64,000 nt of DNA from CAYQEC01 sp964416425 (GCA_964416425.1 CAYQEC010000007.1:35464-99463); one strand, 5' to 3'. Counted from the first letter of the stretch, positions 36,946 through 48,663 are shown. Numbers and translations are program-made. The notes: generated by a model not told the origin, from the letters alone.

Positions 36946-37287
36946 AGCCATTTCCGCCACCCGTCGATCGTCGGACCCGGGACCGGGCACTACCAGGCCA
37001 TGGCGCGAAAAGTCCGCGTCACCCGCGAAAGAAAGAATAAGGGCCGCGAGCCTGCTTTGCCGCGGTCGGGTCGTCCCGCCGCGGCGGTCGCCAGAACCCC
37101 GAAAGCCTTGCCCCGCAAGGGAAGGGTGGTTCCCGGGCAGCGGGCACCGTGGAGGGCCACCGCGCGTTTTGGCGCTCTTGCCGAGGGGGTCTCCAAGTCC
37201 ATATACTCGCCCGCGCCTCGGCGGACAACCCGCTACTTCCCCGGTAGGAACGGACGCATCCACGGCCCCGGCCGCGCCTGCACTTCC
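36946..37287. other. rpmH-dnaA intergenic region
   Basis: About 340 bp between the divergent rpmH promoter candidate and the DnaA-box cluster. It is moderately less GC-rich than its surroundings in places (GAAAGAAAGAATAAGG near 37027). I see no credible gene; all frames are short and lack family resemblance. It must hold the dnaA promoter. I cannot place its hexamers with confidence. Confidence 0.4.
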
Positions 37288-37319
37288 TTCTCCACAACTG
37301 TGGATAGGTGTGTGGATAC
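37288..37319 (+). promoter_or_regulatory. Cluster of three DnaA boxes upstream of dnaA
   Basis: TTCTCCACA (37288-37296) and, on the opposite strand, CTATCCACA (37299-37307) and GTATCCACA (37311-37319) match the box consensus TTWTNCACA at most positions. They lie 30 nt before dnaA and probably mediate autoregulation of dnaA, and may be part of a bipartite origin. Confidence 0.7.
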
Positions 37320-37349
37320 GCAGACCCGACCCCCATCGGCACAAGAGAC

Positions 37350-38720
37350 ATGGCATCAGTCGAACCACAACCTGCGTCCACCGACTGGGATGCGTTCCAT
37401 GCGGAACTCCAAGATCGGGTCAGTCCGGTCGCCTGGAAGACCTGGATCGCCCCCCTTCACCCGGTGGTGTCCAACGGCTCCCTCGTTCTCGAGGCCCCGT
37501 CCGACTTCCACCTGCGTTGGGTGAGGGATCGGCACCTCGTTGCGATCCAGGAGGCCGCCGAAGCCGCCCTCGGTGCCACCACCCCCGTCGTGTTGCAGGT
37601 CCGCGAGTCAGGGGAGTCGGATCCCGACCCGGACGACGGTCACGACGAGTCTCCCGACCGGGCCCCGACCCCGACCGCCGGTGACGACGCCCTCGCCCAC
37701 CCGATCACCACCAAATACACCTTCGACAACTTCGTGGTGGGACCGTCCAACCGGTTCGCCCACGCCGCCGCCATGGCCGTCGCCGAGCAACCGGGAAGCC
37801 ACTACAACCCCCTGTTCCTCTATGCCGACGCCGGCCTCGGTAAAACCCACCTCCTGCACGCGGTCGGCCGCTTCCGCCGCGAGCTCGAGCCGCGGTCGAT
37901 CGTCCGCTACGTCTCCTCGGAGCAGTTTTTCAACGAGTTCATCAACGGCATCCGGCGCAAGCGGATGGAAGCCTTCAAGGAGCGGTACCGCACGACGGAC
38001 GTCCTCCTGCTCGACGACGTCCAGTTCTTCGAGGGCAAGGAGCAGATCCTCGAAGAGTTCTTCCACACCTTCAACAGCCTCTACGAGGCCGGTCGCCAGC
38101 TCGTCATCAGCTCCGACCGCCACCCCAAGCACCTCTCCACGCTCCAGGATCGCCTTCGCAGCCGGTTCGAGTGGGGACTCCTCACCGACATCCAGCCCCC
38201 CGACGTCGAGACCCGACTTGCCATCCTCCGCAAGAACGCCGAGTTCGCCCCCAAACCGGTGCCTCCCGACGTCCTCACCTTCATCGCCGAGAACGTCCTC
38301 GAGAACATCCGTGAGCTGGAGGGAGCGCTCACCCGCGTCACCGCCTACGCCGCGCTCACCCACGAGACCATCTCCCTCGAGATGGCCCGCGAGGTCCTCC
38401 GCGACCTCACCCCAACCGGAAGCACCCATCCCATCGAGGCCCACGACATCATCGAGCGGGTGTCCCTGGCCGGAGGGTTCCGGCAGGCCGAGTTGCTCGG
38501 GCCGAGCCGGCGCCAGCCGTTGGCCCGCTTCCGTCAGATCGCCATGTACCTCTGCCGGGAATACACCGGCCTCTCCCTCCCCAAGATCGGCGCCGAGTTC
38601 GGGGGCCGCGATCACACGACCGTGATGCACGCGGTGGAGAAGATCAAGACCCTCATGCAGAGCGACGCCCGCGTCTACCAGCAGGTGGTTTCGTTGTCCC
38701 AGGACCTGAGGAGAACGTGA
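37350..38720 (+). CDS. dnaA: Chromosomal replication initiator DnaA
   Basis: 456 residues. Domain I (about 1-80, WKTWIAPLHPVV), an acidic, disordered domain II (about 85-130, short for an actinobacterium, where it is often over 150), the AAA+ domain III (about 130-340; Walker A YADAGLGKTHLLHA, Walker B LLLDDVQFF, ISSDRHPKHL) and domain IV with the signature GGRDHTTVMHAVEKI. Start ATG at 37350. Confidence 0.97.
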   Translation: MASVEPQPASTDWDAFHAELQDRVSPVAWKTWIAPLHPVVSNGSLVLEAPSDFHLRWVRDRHLVAIQEAAEAALGATTPVVLQVRESGESDPDPDDGHDESPDRAPTPTAGDDALAHPITTKYTFDNFVVGPSNRFAHAAAMAVAEQPGSHYNPLFLYADAGLGKTHLLHAVGRFRRELEPRSIVRYVSSEQFFNEFINGIRRKRMEAFKERYRTTDVLLLDDVQFFEGKEQILEEFFHTFNSLYEAGRQLVISSDRHPKHLSTLQDRLRSRFEWGLLTDIQPPDVETRLAILRKNAEFAPKPVPPDVLTFIAENVLENIRELEGALTRVTAYAALTHETISLEMAREVLRDLTPTGSTHPIEAHDIIERVSLAGGFRQAELLGPSRRQPLARFRQIAMYLCREYTGLSLPKIGAEFGGRDHTTVMHAVEKIKTLMQSDARVYQQVVSLSQDLRRT

Positions 38721-38907
38721 CCTCTTCTCCCCACCTTCACGCCGTCGCCCGTTCTCGGTGGGGACAACCAGTCTCGCTTCCCCACCCTGTGTGGATACCC
38801 AACAGTCGTCCCATCAGGGCATTCGCGACTTCTCCCCAATCCACACCCCCTACTACTACCACTACTGTTTGGAATACATCAAAGAGAAGAGCAGAGGGAT
38901 AACGACT
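38721..38907 (+). other. Replication origin oriC (dnaA-dnaN intergenic)
   Basis: 187 bp with several DnaA-box-like sites: TTCTCCCCA (38725-38733 and 38830-38838), the reverse of TTGTCCCCA (38759-38767), the reverse of GTATCCACA (38790-38798) and CAATCCACA (38837-38845). The last is followed by CCCC and then CTACTACTACCACTACTG (38850-38867), whose complement reads 3'-GAT repeats, the DnaA-trio element that guides DnaA onto single strands. An AT-richer stretch TTTGGAATACATCAAAGAGA follows as the probable unwinding site. Confidence 0.75.
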
Positions 38908-39987
38908 GTGCGTATCAGAGCCGAGAGAGATGATCTGGCCGATGTCCTCGCCCGAGCCGGTCGCGCCGTAGGTACCAGATCGGCCCTGCCGATCCTGCAA
39001 GGTCTGCTGTGTCACGTGGCAGGCGGCAGGCTGACCGTGACCGGCACCGACACCGAGGTCACGATCAGGACCAGGCTGGACGTCGAGATGCTGGAGGAAG
39101 GACGCACCGTGGTGCCCGCCAAGCTCGCCTCCGAGGCGGTTCGCAAGCTCCCGGCCGGAGCGGTGGCGGTGACGGCCGCTGACGGAGAGGTCGAGATCAC
39201 CGGCAATGGGCCCCGTTTCCGGCTGCGCGAGATGAGTGTCGACGACTTCCCGCAACTTCCGGAGGTGACGGCCACCGGGGGGATCGAGGTCGACGGGGAG
39301 CTGTTGGCGAAGGCACTGGCGCAGGTCGGTGTGGCGGCATCGACGGATGAGGGCCGGCCGACCCTGACCGGGATCCTCTTCGAAGCCTACGAGGACGGGT
39401 TGCGGCTGGTGGCGACCGACTCGTACCGGCTCGCGGTCCGTGACCTCCCCGAGGTGGCGGCCCCATCGACGACGTTGGTCCCCTATCGGGCTCTGCGGGA
39501 ACTGGCGCGCACCATCGGACAGCCGAAGGTGACGATGTCGTTCGACGAGCGGGAAGCGGTGTTCTCCTCCGAACGGGGCCAGCTCACCGTCCGGGTCATC
39601 GAGAGCAGCTATCCGAACTACCGGCAACTCCTCCCGGAGTCGTACCCCAACCGGCTCACGGTGACCAAGGAAGGGCTTCTGGAGGCGGTGGCGCGGGCTT
39701 CGCTGGTGGCCGAGGACCACATCCCGGTTCGCCTCAGCCTGCACCAGGGCGGGGTCGAACTCAGCGTGTCGCGGCAAGAGGTGGGGGAGGAGACCGAGCA
39801 TCTCGCCGGGGAATACTCGGGCGAGGACATCGTCATCGCCTTCAACACCCGCTACCTCACCGACGGGGTCAACGCGGTGGATTCCGACGAGATCGTGCTC
39901 GAGACGAGCGACGCCCTGAAGCCGGGCTTGCTGCACGGGACCGGCGACGAATCCTTCCGCTACCTGTTGATGCCCGTCCGCCTCTGA
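38908..39987 (+). CDS. dnaN: DNA polymerase III sliding clamp (beta subunit)
   Basis: 359 residues in three clamp domains. VRIRAERDDLADVLARAGRAV is the usual start, SALPILQGLL and ATDSYRLAVRD the inter-domain signatures, and the C-terminus YLLMPVRL is the conserved ending at the peptide-binding pocket. GTG start at 38908 after GAGGGATAACGACT; longer frames would run through oriC. Confidence 0.96.
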   Translation: MRIRAERDDLADVLARAGRAVGTRSALPILQGLLCHVAGGRLTVTGTDTEVTIRTRLDVEMLEEGRTVVPAKLASEAVRKLPAGAVAVTAADGEVEITGNGPRFRLREMSVDDFPQLPEVTATGGIEVDGELLAKALAQVGVAASTDEGRPTLTGILFEAYEDGLRLVATDSYRLAVRDLPEVAAPSTTLVPYRALRELARTIGQPKVTMSFDEREAVFSSERGQLTVRVIESSYPNYRQLLPESYPNRLTVTKEGLLEAVARASLVAEDHIPVRLSLHQGGVELSVSRQEVGEETEHLAGEYSGEDIVIAFNTRYLTDGVNAVDSDEIVLETSDALKPGLLHGTGDESFRYLLMPVRL

Positions 39988-39997
39988 GCGGGTCGCC

Positions 39998-41107
39998 GTG
40001 CACCTCGTCTGGCTCGAGCTGCGGGACTTCCGGTCGTATCCGGAGCTCCGTTTCGAGCCGGATCCCGGGGTCAACGTTCTCGTCGGTGACAACGGTGCCG
40101 GAAAGACCAACGTGCTGGAGGCCATCGCCTACCTCTCCACCCTGGGCTCGTTCCGGCGCGTGCCGGACGGCGCCCTGGTGCGGGAGGGCGGGGACGAGGC
40201 CATCGTGCGCGGCGGCTTCACCCGTGCCTCCGGAGAAGTCCGGGTCGAGGTACAGATCCGGGTGGAGGGCCGCCGCACCGTGCTCCTCAACGGGAAGCGT
40301 CCTCCCCGTCACGCCGCGGTGGCGGCCGAAGTGCCGGTGGTGTGGTTCCTCCCCGACGACCTCGACCTCGTCAAGCGGGGGCCGGCGCAGCGGCGAGACT
40401 ATCTCGACGATCTGGCGGCCCAGCTCTCGCCCGGGGCCGGTGCCGACCGTGCCGAGTACGACAAGGCGTTGCGGCAGCGCAATGCGCTGTTACGCCGCGA
40501 CGGCCGCGACGCCGACCCGCTCACCCTCGACGTATGGGACCGGCGTTTGGCCGAGGCCGCCGGCCGGGTGATCGTGCAGCGCCTGACGCTTCTTGGGCAA
40601 CTCGTCCCGCGGCTGGAGAGCGCCTACCGGACGGTGGGTCCCGGGGCGGCGTCGCTGCGGCCGACGTACCAGGCCGGGTGGGTGGAGACACCGCCCATCG
40701 GGGAGGCCGCGGTGCCCGAGCCCGACTACTTCGCCGGCGCCCTGGTGACCGCGCTGGCGGAGCGCCGCCGCCGTGACCTCGAGCAGCGCACCACCACGGC
40801 GGGAGCCCACCGCGACGAGCCGGGTTTCGAGCTCGACGGGATGCCGGTGCGGTCCCGGGCGAGCCAGGGTGAGCAGCGTTCGGTGGCGCTGAGCCTGAGA
40901 TTGGCGGCATACCGCATGCTCGAGGAGCGCCACGGCCAGCCGCCGATCCTGCTGCTCGACGACGTGTTCTCCGAGCTGGACCTGGGACGGGTGTCCGGGG
41001 TCACGGAACTGCTGCCGAGGGGCCAGGTCTTTGTCACTACGGCGCGAGATCATGACGTGGCGGTGGCGGGGCGGCGCTGGATGGTGGAAGGCGGTCGGTT
41101 GACGTGA
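39998..41107 (+). CDS. recF: DNA replication and repair protein RecF
   Basis: 369 residues. SMC-like ATPase that helps load RecA at gaps. N-terminal LVWLELRDFRSYPELRFEPDPGVNVL, Walker A VGDNGAGKTNVLEAIAYL, signature SQGEQRSVALSLRLA, Walker B PILLLDDVFSELD. GTG start at 39998, 10 nt after dnaN. Its stop overlaps the next gene by GTGA. Confidence 0.95.
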   Translation: MHLVWLELRDFRSYPELRFEPDPGVNVLVGDNGAGKTNVLEAIAYLSTLGSFRRVPDGALVREGGDEAIVRGGFTRASGEVRVEVQIRVEGRRTVLLNGKRPPRHAAVAAEVPVVWFLPDDLDLVKRGPAQRRDYLDDLAAQLSPGAGADRAEYDKALRQRNALLRRDGRDADPLTLDVWDRRLAEAAGRVIVQRLTLLGQLVPRLESAYRTVGPGAASLRPTYQAGWVETPPIGEAAVPEPDYFAGALVTALAERRRRDLEQRTTTAGAHRDEPGFELDGMPVRSRASQGEQRSVALSLRLAAYRMLEERHGQPPILLLDDVFSELDLGRVSGVTELLPRGQVFVTTARDHDVAVAGRRWMVEGGRLT

Positions 41108-41442
41108 ACGAGGAAGCAGAGGGCCGCGACATGCGCCGGGTCGGGGAGGTGCTCGACGGCGTCCTGGCCCGGATCGGTCGTAGCGAGCGAGGATCGATCC
41201 TCCGCGTCTTGGAGATCTGGCCCGAGGTGGCCGGTCCGGCCTGGGCCGAGCGGGCCAAGCCGGCCCGACTGGAGCGGCGGGTGCTCGTGGTCGAGGTGAG
41301 CGACGGCCTGGCGGCGTCACGGCTCCGCTTCGAGATCCCGGCGTTGCAGCGGCGCCTCGACGAGGCGCTCGGCGGGGGAGTGATCGAATCGGTGCTGCTC
41401 AGGACCGGGCGGCGCCCGGCTGACCCTCCGGAACGTCCGTGA
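41104..41442 (+). CDS. DUF721 / DciA-like protein
   Basis: 112 residues. Single DUF721 domain (about 10-100; EIWPEVAGPAWAERAKPARLERRVLVVEVSDG). The family includes DciA, which helps load the replicative helicase DnaB in bacteria lacking DnaC; the location between recF and gyrB is the actinobacterial one. GTG start overlaps recF. Confidence 0.88.
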   Translation: MNEEAEGRDMRRVGEVLDGVLARIGRSERGSILRVLEIWPEVAGPAWAERAKPARLERRVLVVEVSDGLAASRLRFEIPALQRRLDEALGGGVIESVLLRTGRRPADPPERP

Positions 41443-41476
41443 CACCGAATATCGGCGATTTACCAGGGGTTTTGGC

Positions 41477-41482
41477 TATAAT
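41477..41482 (+). promoter_or_regulatory. -10 box of the gyrB-gyrA promoter
   Basis: A perfect TATAAT, rare in this GC-rich sequence, 57 nt before gyrB. No good -35 stands 16-18 nt upstream (TTTACC is only 12 nt away). A strong -10 with poor -35 suits a supercoiling-sensitive gyrase promoter; this is inference. Confidence 0.5.
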
Positions 41483-41538
41483 GACACCGTTGCAAGACAA
41501 GGTCGGATCAACCGGATTCGCCGAGTTCGAGGAGTTCC

Positions 41539-43464
41539 GTGAGTAGGTCGAACCGCTCGTCCAACGCGTCCTACGACGCCAAGGACATCACCGTTCTCGA
41601 GGGGCTGGAAGCCGTCCGGCGCCGTCCCGCCATGTACATCGGCTCGACCGGTCCCAACGGTCTCCACCACCTCATCTGGGAGGTGCTCGACAACGCCGTC
41701 GACGAGGCGATGGCCGGATTCTGCACCCGGATCGACATCGCGCTGCTCGCCGACGGGGGGGTGCGGGTGCGGGACAACGGCCGTGGCATCCCGGTCGACA
41801 AGCACGCCAAGACCAAGCTGCCGGCCCTGACGACGGTGCTCACCACCCTCCACGCCGGCGGCAAGTTCGAGTCGGGCGCCTACACGGTCTCGGGCGGGCT
41901 GCACGGTGTCGGGGTGTCGGTGGTCAACGCCCTGTCGCGGCGGCTCGAGGTGGGCGTGGTGCGGGACGGGTTCCGCTGGACCCAGGCGTTCGAGTACGGG
42001 CAGGCGACCGGGCCGGTCGTGAAGGACAAGCCGGCGAAGCGCACCGGGACCGAGGTCACCTTCTGGCCCGACCCGGAGATCTTCTCTGAGACCACCACCT
42101 ATAGCGCCGACACCGTCACCAGCCGGCTGCGTGAGATGGCGTTCCTCAACAAGGGCGTCGAGATCCGGTTCCGCGACGAGCGCGGCGCCACCCCGGTCGA
42201 GAAGACCTTCCAGTACAAGGGCGGCCTCATCGACTTCGTACGCCACCTCAACAGCTCGCGGGAGCCGATCCACAAGCAGGTGGCGTCGTTGGAGGAGGCC
42301 TCCGACGAGGCCGAGGTCGCCGTCGCCCTGCAGTGGACCGCCGGCTACACCGAGACGGTGCTGACCTTCGCCAACAACATCAACACCCACGAGGGCGGCA
42401 CCCACGAGGAAGGCTTCCGCAAGGCGCTAACCCGGGCGATCAACGACTTCGCCCGGTCGCGCAACATCCTCAAGGAGAAGGACGTCAACCTGGTGGGGGA
42501 GGACGTCCGGGAGGGCCTCACCGGTGTCGTCTCGGTGAAGGTGCGCCAGCCGCAGTTCGAGGGCCAGACGAAGACCAAGCTCGGCAACACCGAGATCCGC
42601 TCCTTCGTCGAGAAGGCGATGAACCAGCTCCTCCCCGAGTGGCTGGACCGCAACCCGGGCGACGCCCGCCGCATCGTCGAGAAGGCGGGCAACGCCGCCA
42701 AGGCCCGCCAGGCGGCGCGCCAGGCCCGTGACCTGACCCGTCGCAAGAGCCTGCTCGAATCGTCGGGCCTTCCCGGCAAGCTCGCCGACTGCTCGTCGAA
42801 GGATCCGGCGGAGAGCGAGTTGTTCATCGTCGAGGGAGATTCGGCGGGCGGGTCGGCCAAGCAGGCGCGGCGCTCGGAGTTCCAGGCAATCCTCCCCATC
42901 CGGGGCAAGATCATCAACGTCGAGAAGAACCGGCTCGCCCGGGTGCTCCAAAACAACGAGATCCAGTCGTTGATCACCGCGATCGGCACCGGCATCGGTG
43001 ACGAGATGGACATCACCAGGGCCCGCTACCAGAGCGTCGTCATCCTCACCGACGCCGACGTCGACGGGGCCCACATCCGCACCCTGCTGCTCACGTTCTT
43101 TTTCCGCCACATGCCCGAGCTGATCGAGGCCGGCTACGTCTACATCGCCCAGCCCCCGCTGTACTCGGTGCGGGCGGGAGGGAAGACGACCTGGGTCTAC
43201 AACGACGCCCACCTCGACGAGGTGAAGGCGGAGATGAACGGCCGCAAGCTCAACGTGCAGCGGTTCAAGGGCCTCGGTGAGATGAACGCGGACCAGCTCT
43301 GGGCGACCACGATGGATCCCGACAGCCGGCAGCTGCTCCAGGTTCACCTGGAGGACCAGTTCCGCGCCGAAGAGGTGTTCGCCACCCTGATGGGCAACGA
43401 CGTCGCGGCGCGGCGCCACTTCATCCAGCAGAACGCCAAGGACGTGCGTTTCCTCGACATCTGA
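41539..43464 (+). CDS. gyrB: DNA gyrase subunit B
   Basis: 641 residues. GHKL ATPase domain (VLDNAVDEAMAGF, GRGIPVD, SGGLHGVGVSVVNALS), transducer, Toprim domain (VEGDSAGGSAKQARRSEFQAILPIRGKI and TDADVDGAHI) and C-terminal QRFKGLGEMNADQLW. GTG start. With gyrA it introduces negative supercoils. 21 nt before gyrA. Confidence 0.97.
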   Translation: MSRSNRSSNASYDAKDITVLEGLEAVRRRPAMYIGSTGPNGLHHLIWEVLDNAVDEAMAGFCTRIDIALLADGGVRVRDNGRGIPVDKHAKTKLPALTTVLTTLHAGGKFESGAYTVSGGLHGVGVSVVNALSRRLEVGVVRDGFRWTQAFEYGQATGPVVKDKPAKRTGTEVTFWPDPEIFSETTTYSADTVTSRLREMAFLNKGVEIRFRDERGATPVEKTFQYKGGLIDFVRHLNSSREPIHKQVASLEEASDEAEVAVALQWTAGYTETVLTFANNINTHEGGTHEEGFRKALTRAINDFARSRNILKEKDVNLVGEDVREGLTGVVSVKVRQPQFEGQTKTKLGNTEIRSFVEKAMNQLLPEWLDRNPGDARRIVEKAGNAAKARQAARQARDLTRRKSLLESSGLPGKLADCSSKDPAESELFIVEGDSAGGSAKQARRSEFQAILPIRGKIINVEKNRLARVLQNNEIQSLITAIGTGIGDEMDITRARYQSVVILTDADVDGAHIRTLLLTFFFRHMPELIEAGYVYIAQPPLYSVRAGGKTTWVYNDAHLDEVKAEMNGRKLNVQRFKGLGEMNADQLWATTMDPDSRQLLQVHLEDQFRAEEVFATLMGNDVAARRHFIQQNAKDVRFLDI

Positions 43465-43485
43465 CCCGACCAGCCGAGAGCGACC

Positions 43486-45915
<2,430 letters not shown>

Positions 45916-45920
45916 TCCGG

Positions 45921-45937
45921 GAACCCGGGACGGGTTC
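45921..45937 (+). terminator. Hairpin after gyrA
   Basis: GAACCC and GGGTTC with a 5-nt loop, 5 nt after the gyrA stop. Followed by a direct repeat CGTTCGTTGC (45940s and 45960s) of unknown meaning. Weak stem, so a pause site is also possible. Confidence 0.35.
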
Positions 45938-46012
45938 ACGTTCGTTGCATCCTGGTCGCGTTCGTTGCTGCGGGCCGGGGGCTACACTCCCGGCATTCCC
46001 TAGGAGCCTGTG

Positions 46013-46498
46013 ATGGCAGTACGTCGGGTACGGCGGGTGATCCGCAAGATCGACCCGTGGACCGTTCTCAAAGCATCCCTGGTGTTCAATGCGATCGCCG
46101 CTCTTATCTTCGTGCTCGGCACGTGGGTCATGTGGTCGATCGTGCTGCAACGAGGGATCCCGGAACGCATCGTCGAGCTCTTCGAGAGCCTCACGCTGAC
46201 CATCACCATCGACGGCGCCCTCTACTTCCGCATCGTGATGCTGCTGGCGGTGATCGGTGTGGTCGTCATGACCGGTTTCATGACGCTGGCGGCCGTGATC
46301 TACAACCTCATCTCCGACATGGTCGGCGGGATCGAGGTCACGGTGCTCGAGGAGACCTACAACGTCGCCCCGGCCGCCGCTGCAGTGGCGCCGCGGGTGC
46401 GGCCGGCGATCCGCCGGCCGCCGCAGCACGGCCCGAGTGGAACCCCCACCCAGCCGCAGCAGGAGACGGCGCCAACCAGGAGCAGCGGCACCGGCTGA
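46013..46498 (+). CDS. DUF3566 membrane protein
   Basis: 161 residues. RRVRRVIRKIDPWTVLKASLVFNAIAALIF is the typical start of the actinobacterial DUF3566 family that follows gyrA (Rv0007 position). Two transmembrane helices (about 22-46 and 72-98), with an extracellular loop between, then a Pro/Gln-rich C-terminal tail. Function is unknown; the family is linked by position to cell-division and gyrase genes. ATG at 46013 preceded by TAGGAG. Confidence 0.9.
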   Translation: MAVRRVRRVIRKIDPWTVLKASLVFNAIAALIFVLGTWVMWSIVLQRGIPERIVELFESLTLTITIDGALYFRIVMLLAVIGVVVMTGFMTLAAVIYNLISDMVGGIEVTVLEETYNVAPAAAAVAPRVRPAIRRPPQHGPSGTPTQPQQETAPTRSSGTG

Positions 46499-46558
46499 GC
46501 GCCCGTCCCTTTTCACTCCCTCCCCGTTCGATCACTGCGCCGCGCCGGGGTGATCGCC

Positions 46559-47323
46559 TCAGCGGCCCGCCGTCATCGAGTAGGCGGCGACGGTGAGTCC
46601 GGCGGCGAGGGCCCGGGTCAGGTAGGCCTCGGCGGCGATCGCCGGCCACTGCGGGCCCGGGGGGTAGGCGGACACCGCGAGGAGCCCGGCGGCGAGAGCG
46701 AGGGCCTCGAGATGCGGCGCCACGTCGGCCACCCCCACGATGCGGGTGACGACCCCGTCGTCCCCGGCGGCGGAGGTGACCCGGGCGATGGCTCCGGCCC
46801 ACTCGCCGGGGACGGGCGCGACGAAGGCACGGTCGGCGGCGTCGGTGCGCCGTGCCTTGGCCCAGCGGGCCCCGACCGGATCCGGGAACGGGATGGCCTC
46901 GCCGCGCCGGAGTGGGGTGCCCGGCTCGGTCCAGGCGATGGTGGTGTCGAGGGGGCTCTCGGCTCGTGCCATCTCGTGGGAGGCGAGCGCCGGGGCGATG
47001 CCGGATCCGAGGTTGCATCCCCGCAGCAACGTGATGCCGCGTTCCGAGAAGTCACGCCCGTAGCGTTCGGCGATGTCGCCGGCGTCGATCCACAGGACGC
47101 AATCGACGCCGGCGGCGAGGGCAGCCTCCACCTGCTGTTCCGGGGTGGGATCGTCGGTGCCGGCGACGTCGTAGCCGGCCAGGTCGACGACCCGCTCGAT
47201 CCGAGGTTCGGGCGGGTGCGGGTCGCGGTCCACCAATCCGAGCATGGCGAGGTCACGTTCGGCGAGCAGGATGCGTCCGGCCCGGACGCCGACCTCGGAG
47301 GCGTGATGGAGGGCGATCCGCAC
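46559..47323 (-). CDS. Hypothetical protein, possible dehydrogenase-like fold
   Basis: 254 residues, not recognised. It alternates strands and helices (VRIALHHASEVGVRAGRILLAERDLAMLGLVDRD, VDCVLWIDAGDIAERYGRDFSERGITLLRGCNLGSGIAPALASHEMA), a pattern like NAD(P)-binding oxidoreductases related to dihydrodipicolinate reductase, but a canonical GxGxxG loop is absent. GTG at 47323 (MRIALHH) is the most likely start; the frame stays open further upstream, where it would overlap the next small gene. Function unknown. Confidence 0.65.
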   Translation of the reverse strand: MRIALHHASEVGVRAGRILLAERDLAMLGLVDRDPHPPEPRIERVVDLAGYDVAGTDDPTPEQQVEAALAAGVDCVLWIDAGDIAERYGRDFSERGITLLRGCNLGSGIAPALASHEMARAESPLDTTIAWTEPGTPLRRGEAIPFPDPVGARWAKARRTDAADRAFVAPVPGEWAGAIARVTSAAGDDGVVTRIVGVADVAPHLEALALAAGLLAVSAYPPGPQWPAIAAEAYLTRALAAGLTVAAYSMTAGR

Positions 47324-47325
47324 GG

Positions 47326-47460
47326 TCAGCGGGAGGCGCGGGAGGCGTCGGCCGGCTTCCAGGTGCCGTCCATGGCGGGTTGCCGTACGGGACGGCGGGC
47401 CACGGCGAAGGCTACGGCGGCGGCGGCGAGCAGGGCGAGCGCCCACTTGCGGGGTGTCAT
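47326..47460 (-). CDS. Small membrane-anchored protein
   Basis: 44 residues, MTPRKWALALLAAAAVAFAV then ARRPVRQPAMDG. One N-terminal transmembrane helix and a short basic tail. It ends 2 nt before the GTG of the hypothetical gene downstream, which suggests an operon. Function unknown. Confidence 0.55.
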   Translation of the reverse strand: MTPRKWALALLAAAAVAFAVARRPVRQPAMDGTWKPADASRASR

Positions 47461-47540
47461 GGGTCCAGGCTAGTGAGCGAGACCGTCCGCCGGGGCGAAG
47501 TCGGCGGGCGGGGCACCCCCACCCCGGCTATGCTGCGCGA

Positions 47541-47722
47541 CGGTTCCCGATCCCGATCGGGACGCCACGTGAAGAGCGAAGTCCGGTGTGAATCCGGCGC
47601 TGTCCCGCAACTGTGAAGCCCTTCGGGGACGAGCCAGGTCGCCTCTCCAGGTGGCGGTGAGCGCGCTCTCGGAGGAGGGGCAGACCTCACAGCCACCGCA
47701 CGGGCCTCCTCCGAAGAGAGAG
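47541..47722 (+). promoter_or_regulatory. Cobalamin (adenosylcobalamin) riboswitch
   Basis: The core contains GAAGTCCGGTGTGAATCCGG, GCGCTGTCCCGCAACTGTGA and the B12 box GAGCCAGGTCGCCT (47630-47644), which match the cobalamin riboswitch consensus in order and spacing. Downstream, TCGGAGGAGG (47669-47678) and CCTCCTCCGA (47705-47714) form a perfect 10-bp stem, and CCTCTCC near the B12 box can pair with the GAGAGG of the btuF ribosome site. Binding of B12 should shut down the three uptake genes that follow. Confidence 0.92.
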
Positions 47723-47736
47723 GAGCGTTCCGTACC

Positions 47737-48663
47737 GTGAGATCTTCCCTTCGTACCCTGCTTGTCGTGGTCGCCTTCATGCTCGCCTCCTGCAGCGGCG
47801 CCACCACTGCAACGACGACCACCACGACGACGACCCTGGCGGCTGCCTTTCCGGTGACGGTGGCGAGCGACGCCGGTTCGGTGACGATCCCGGCGCCGCC
47901 GACCCGGATCGCGGCGCTGTCGGCCACCCACGTCGAGATGCTGTTCGCCATCGGCGCCGGCGACGCCGTCATGGCCGGGGATGTGAACTCGGACTATCCG
48001 GAGGGGACCGACGCCCTCACCAAGATCGACGCCTTCAACCTCAACGTGGAGGCAGTCATCGCCCTCGACCCGGATCTGGTGGTGCTCAGCTACGACCCGG
48101 GTGAGGCCGTCGCCGCCCTGGAGGCGGTGGGCATCCCCACCCTGCTGTTCACCACCGCGCGGTCGGTGGAGGACAGCTACCAGCAGATCGAGGTGCTGGG
48201 AACCGCCACCGGTCACGCCGCCGAGAGCGAGGCGCTCGTCTCCGCTCTCCAGACCGAGCTGAAGGACATCGCCGCCGATTTTGGTGACGCCGGTGGTGGG
48301 CTTCGCTACTACTACGAGACCGATCCGTTCAGCTTCTACACCCCGAACTCGTCGACGTTCGTCGGTCGGCTCCTCGGCCTGCTGGGGATGGAGAACATCG
48401 CCGACGGTGCGCCCGACGAGTTCGGCTCCGGGTTCCCGCAGCTCACCACCGAGTTCATCGTGGACGCCAACCCCGACGTGATCATCCTTGCTGCCGCGGG
48501 TGAGGACCTGTCGTCGGTGGCCACCCGGGACGGGTGGAACACGATGACGGCGGTCCGGGAGGGTCGGGTGGTCATGCTCGATCCCGACGTCGCCAGCCGG
48601 TGGGGACCGCGGATCACCGACCTGCTGCGGGCCGTCGCCGACGGCATCGCCGAGATGGGATGA
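47737..48663 (+). CDS. btuF: Vitamin B12 ABC transporter, substrate-binding lipoprotein
   Basis: 308 residues. Signal peptide with lipobox LASC (Cys about 19), Thr-rich linker, then a helical-backbone binding fold (about 35-308) of the BtuF/FepB class (PPTRIAALSATHVEMLFAIGAGDAVMAGDVNSDYP). Extracytoplasmic. The riboswitch immediately upstream supports corrinoid as substrate; on sequence alone a siderophore would also fit. GTG start after GAGAGAGGAG. Confidence 0.88.
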   Translation: MRSSLRTLLVVVAFMLASCSGATTATTTTTTTTLAAAFPVTVASDAGSVTIPAPPTRIAALSATHVEMLFAIGAGDAVMAGDVNSDYPEGTDALTKIDAFNLNVEAVIALDPDLVVLSYDPGEAVAALEAVGIPTLLFTTARSVEDSYQQIEVLGTATGHAAESEALVSALQTELKDIAADFGDAGGGLRYYYETDPFSFYTPNSSTFVGRLLGLLGMENIADGAPDEFGSGFPQLTTEFIVDANPDVIILAAAGEDLSSVATRDGWNTMTAVREGRVVMLDPDVASRWGPRITDLLRAVADGIAEMG

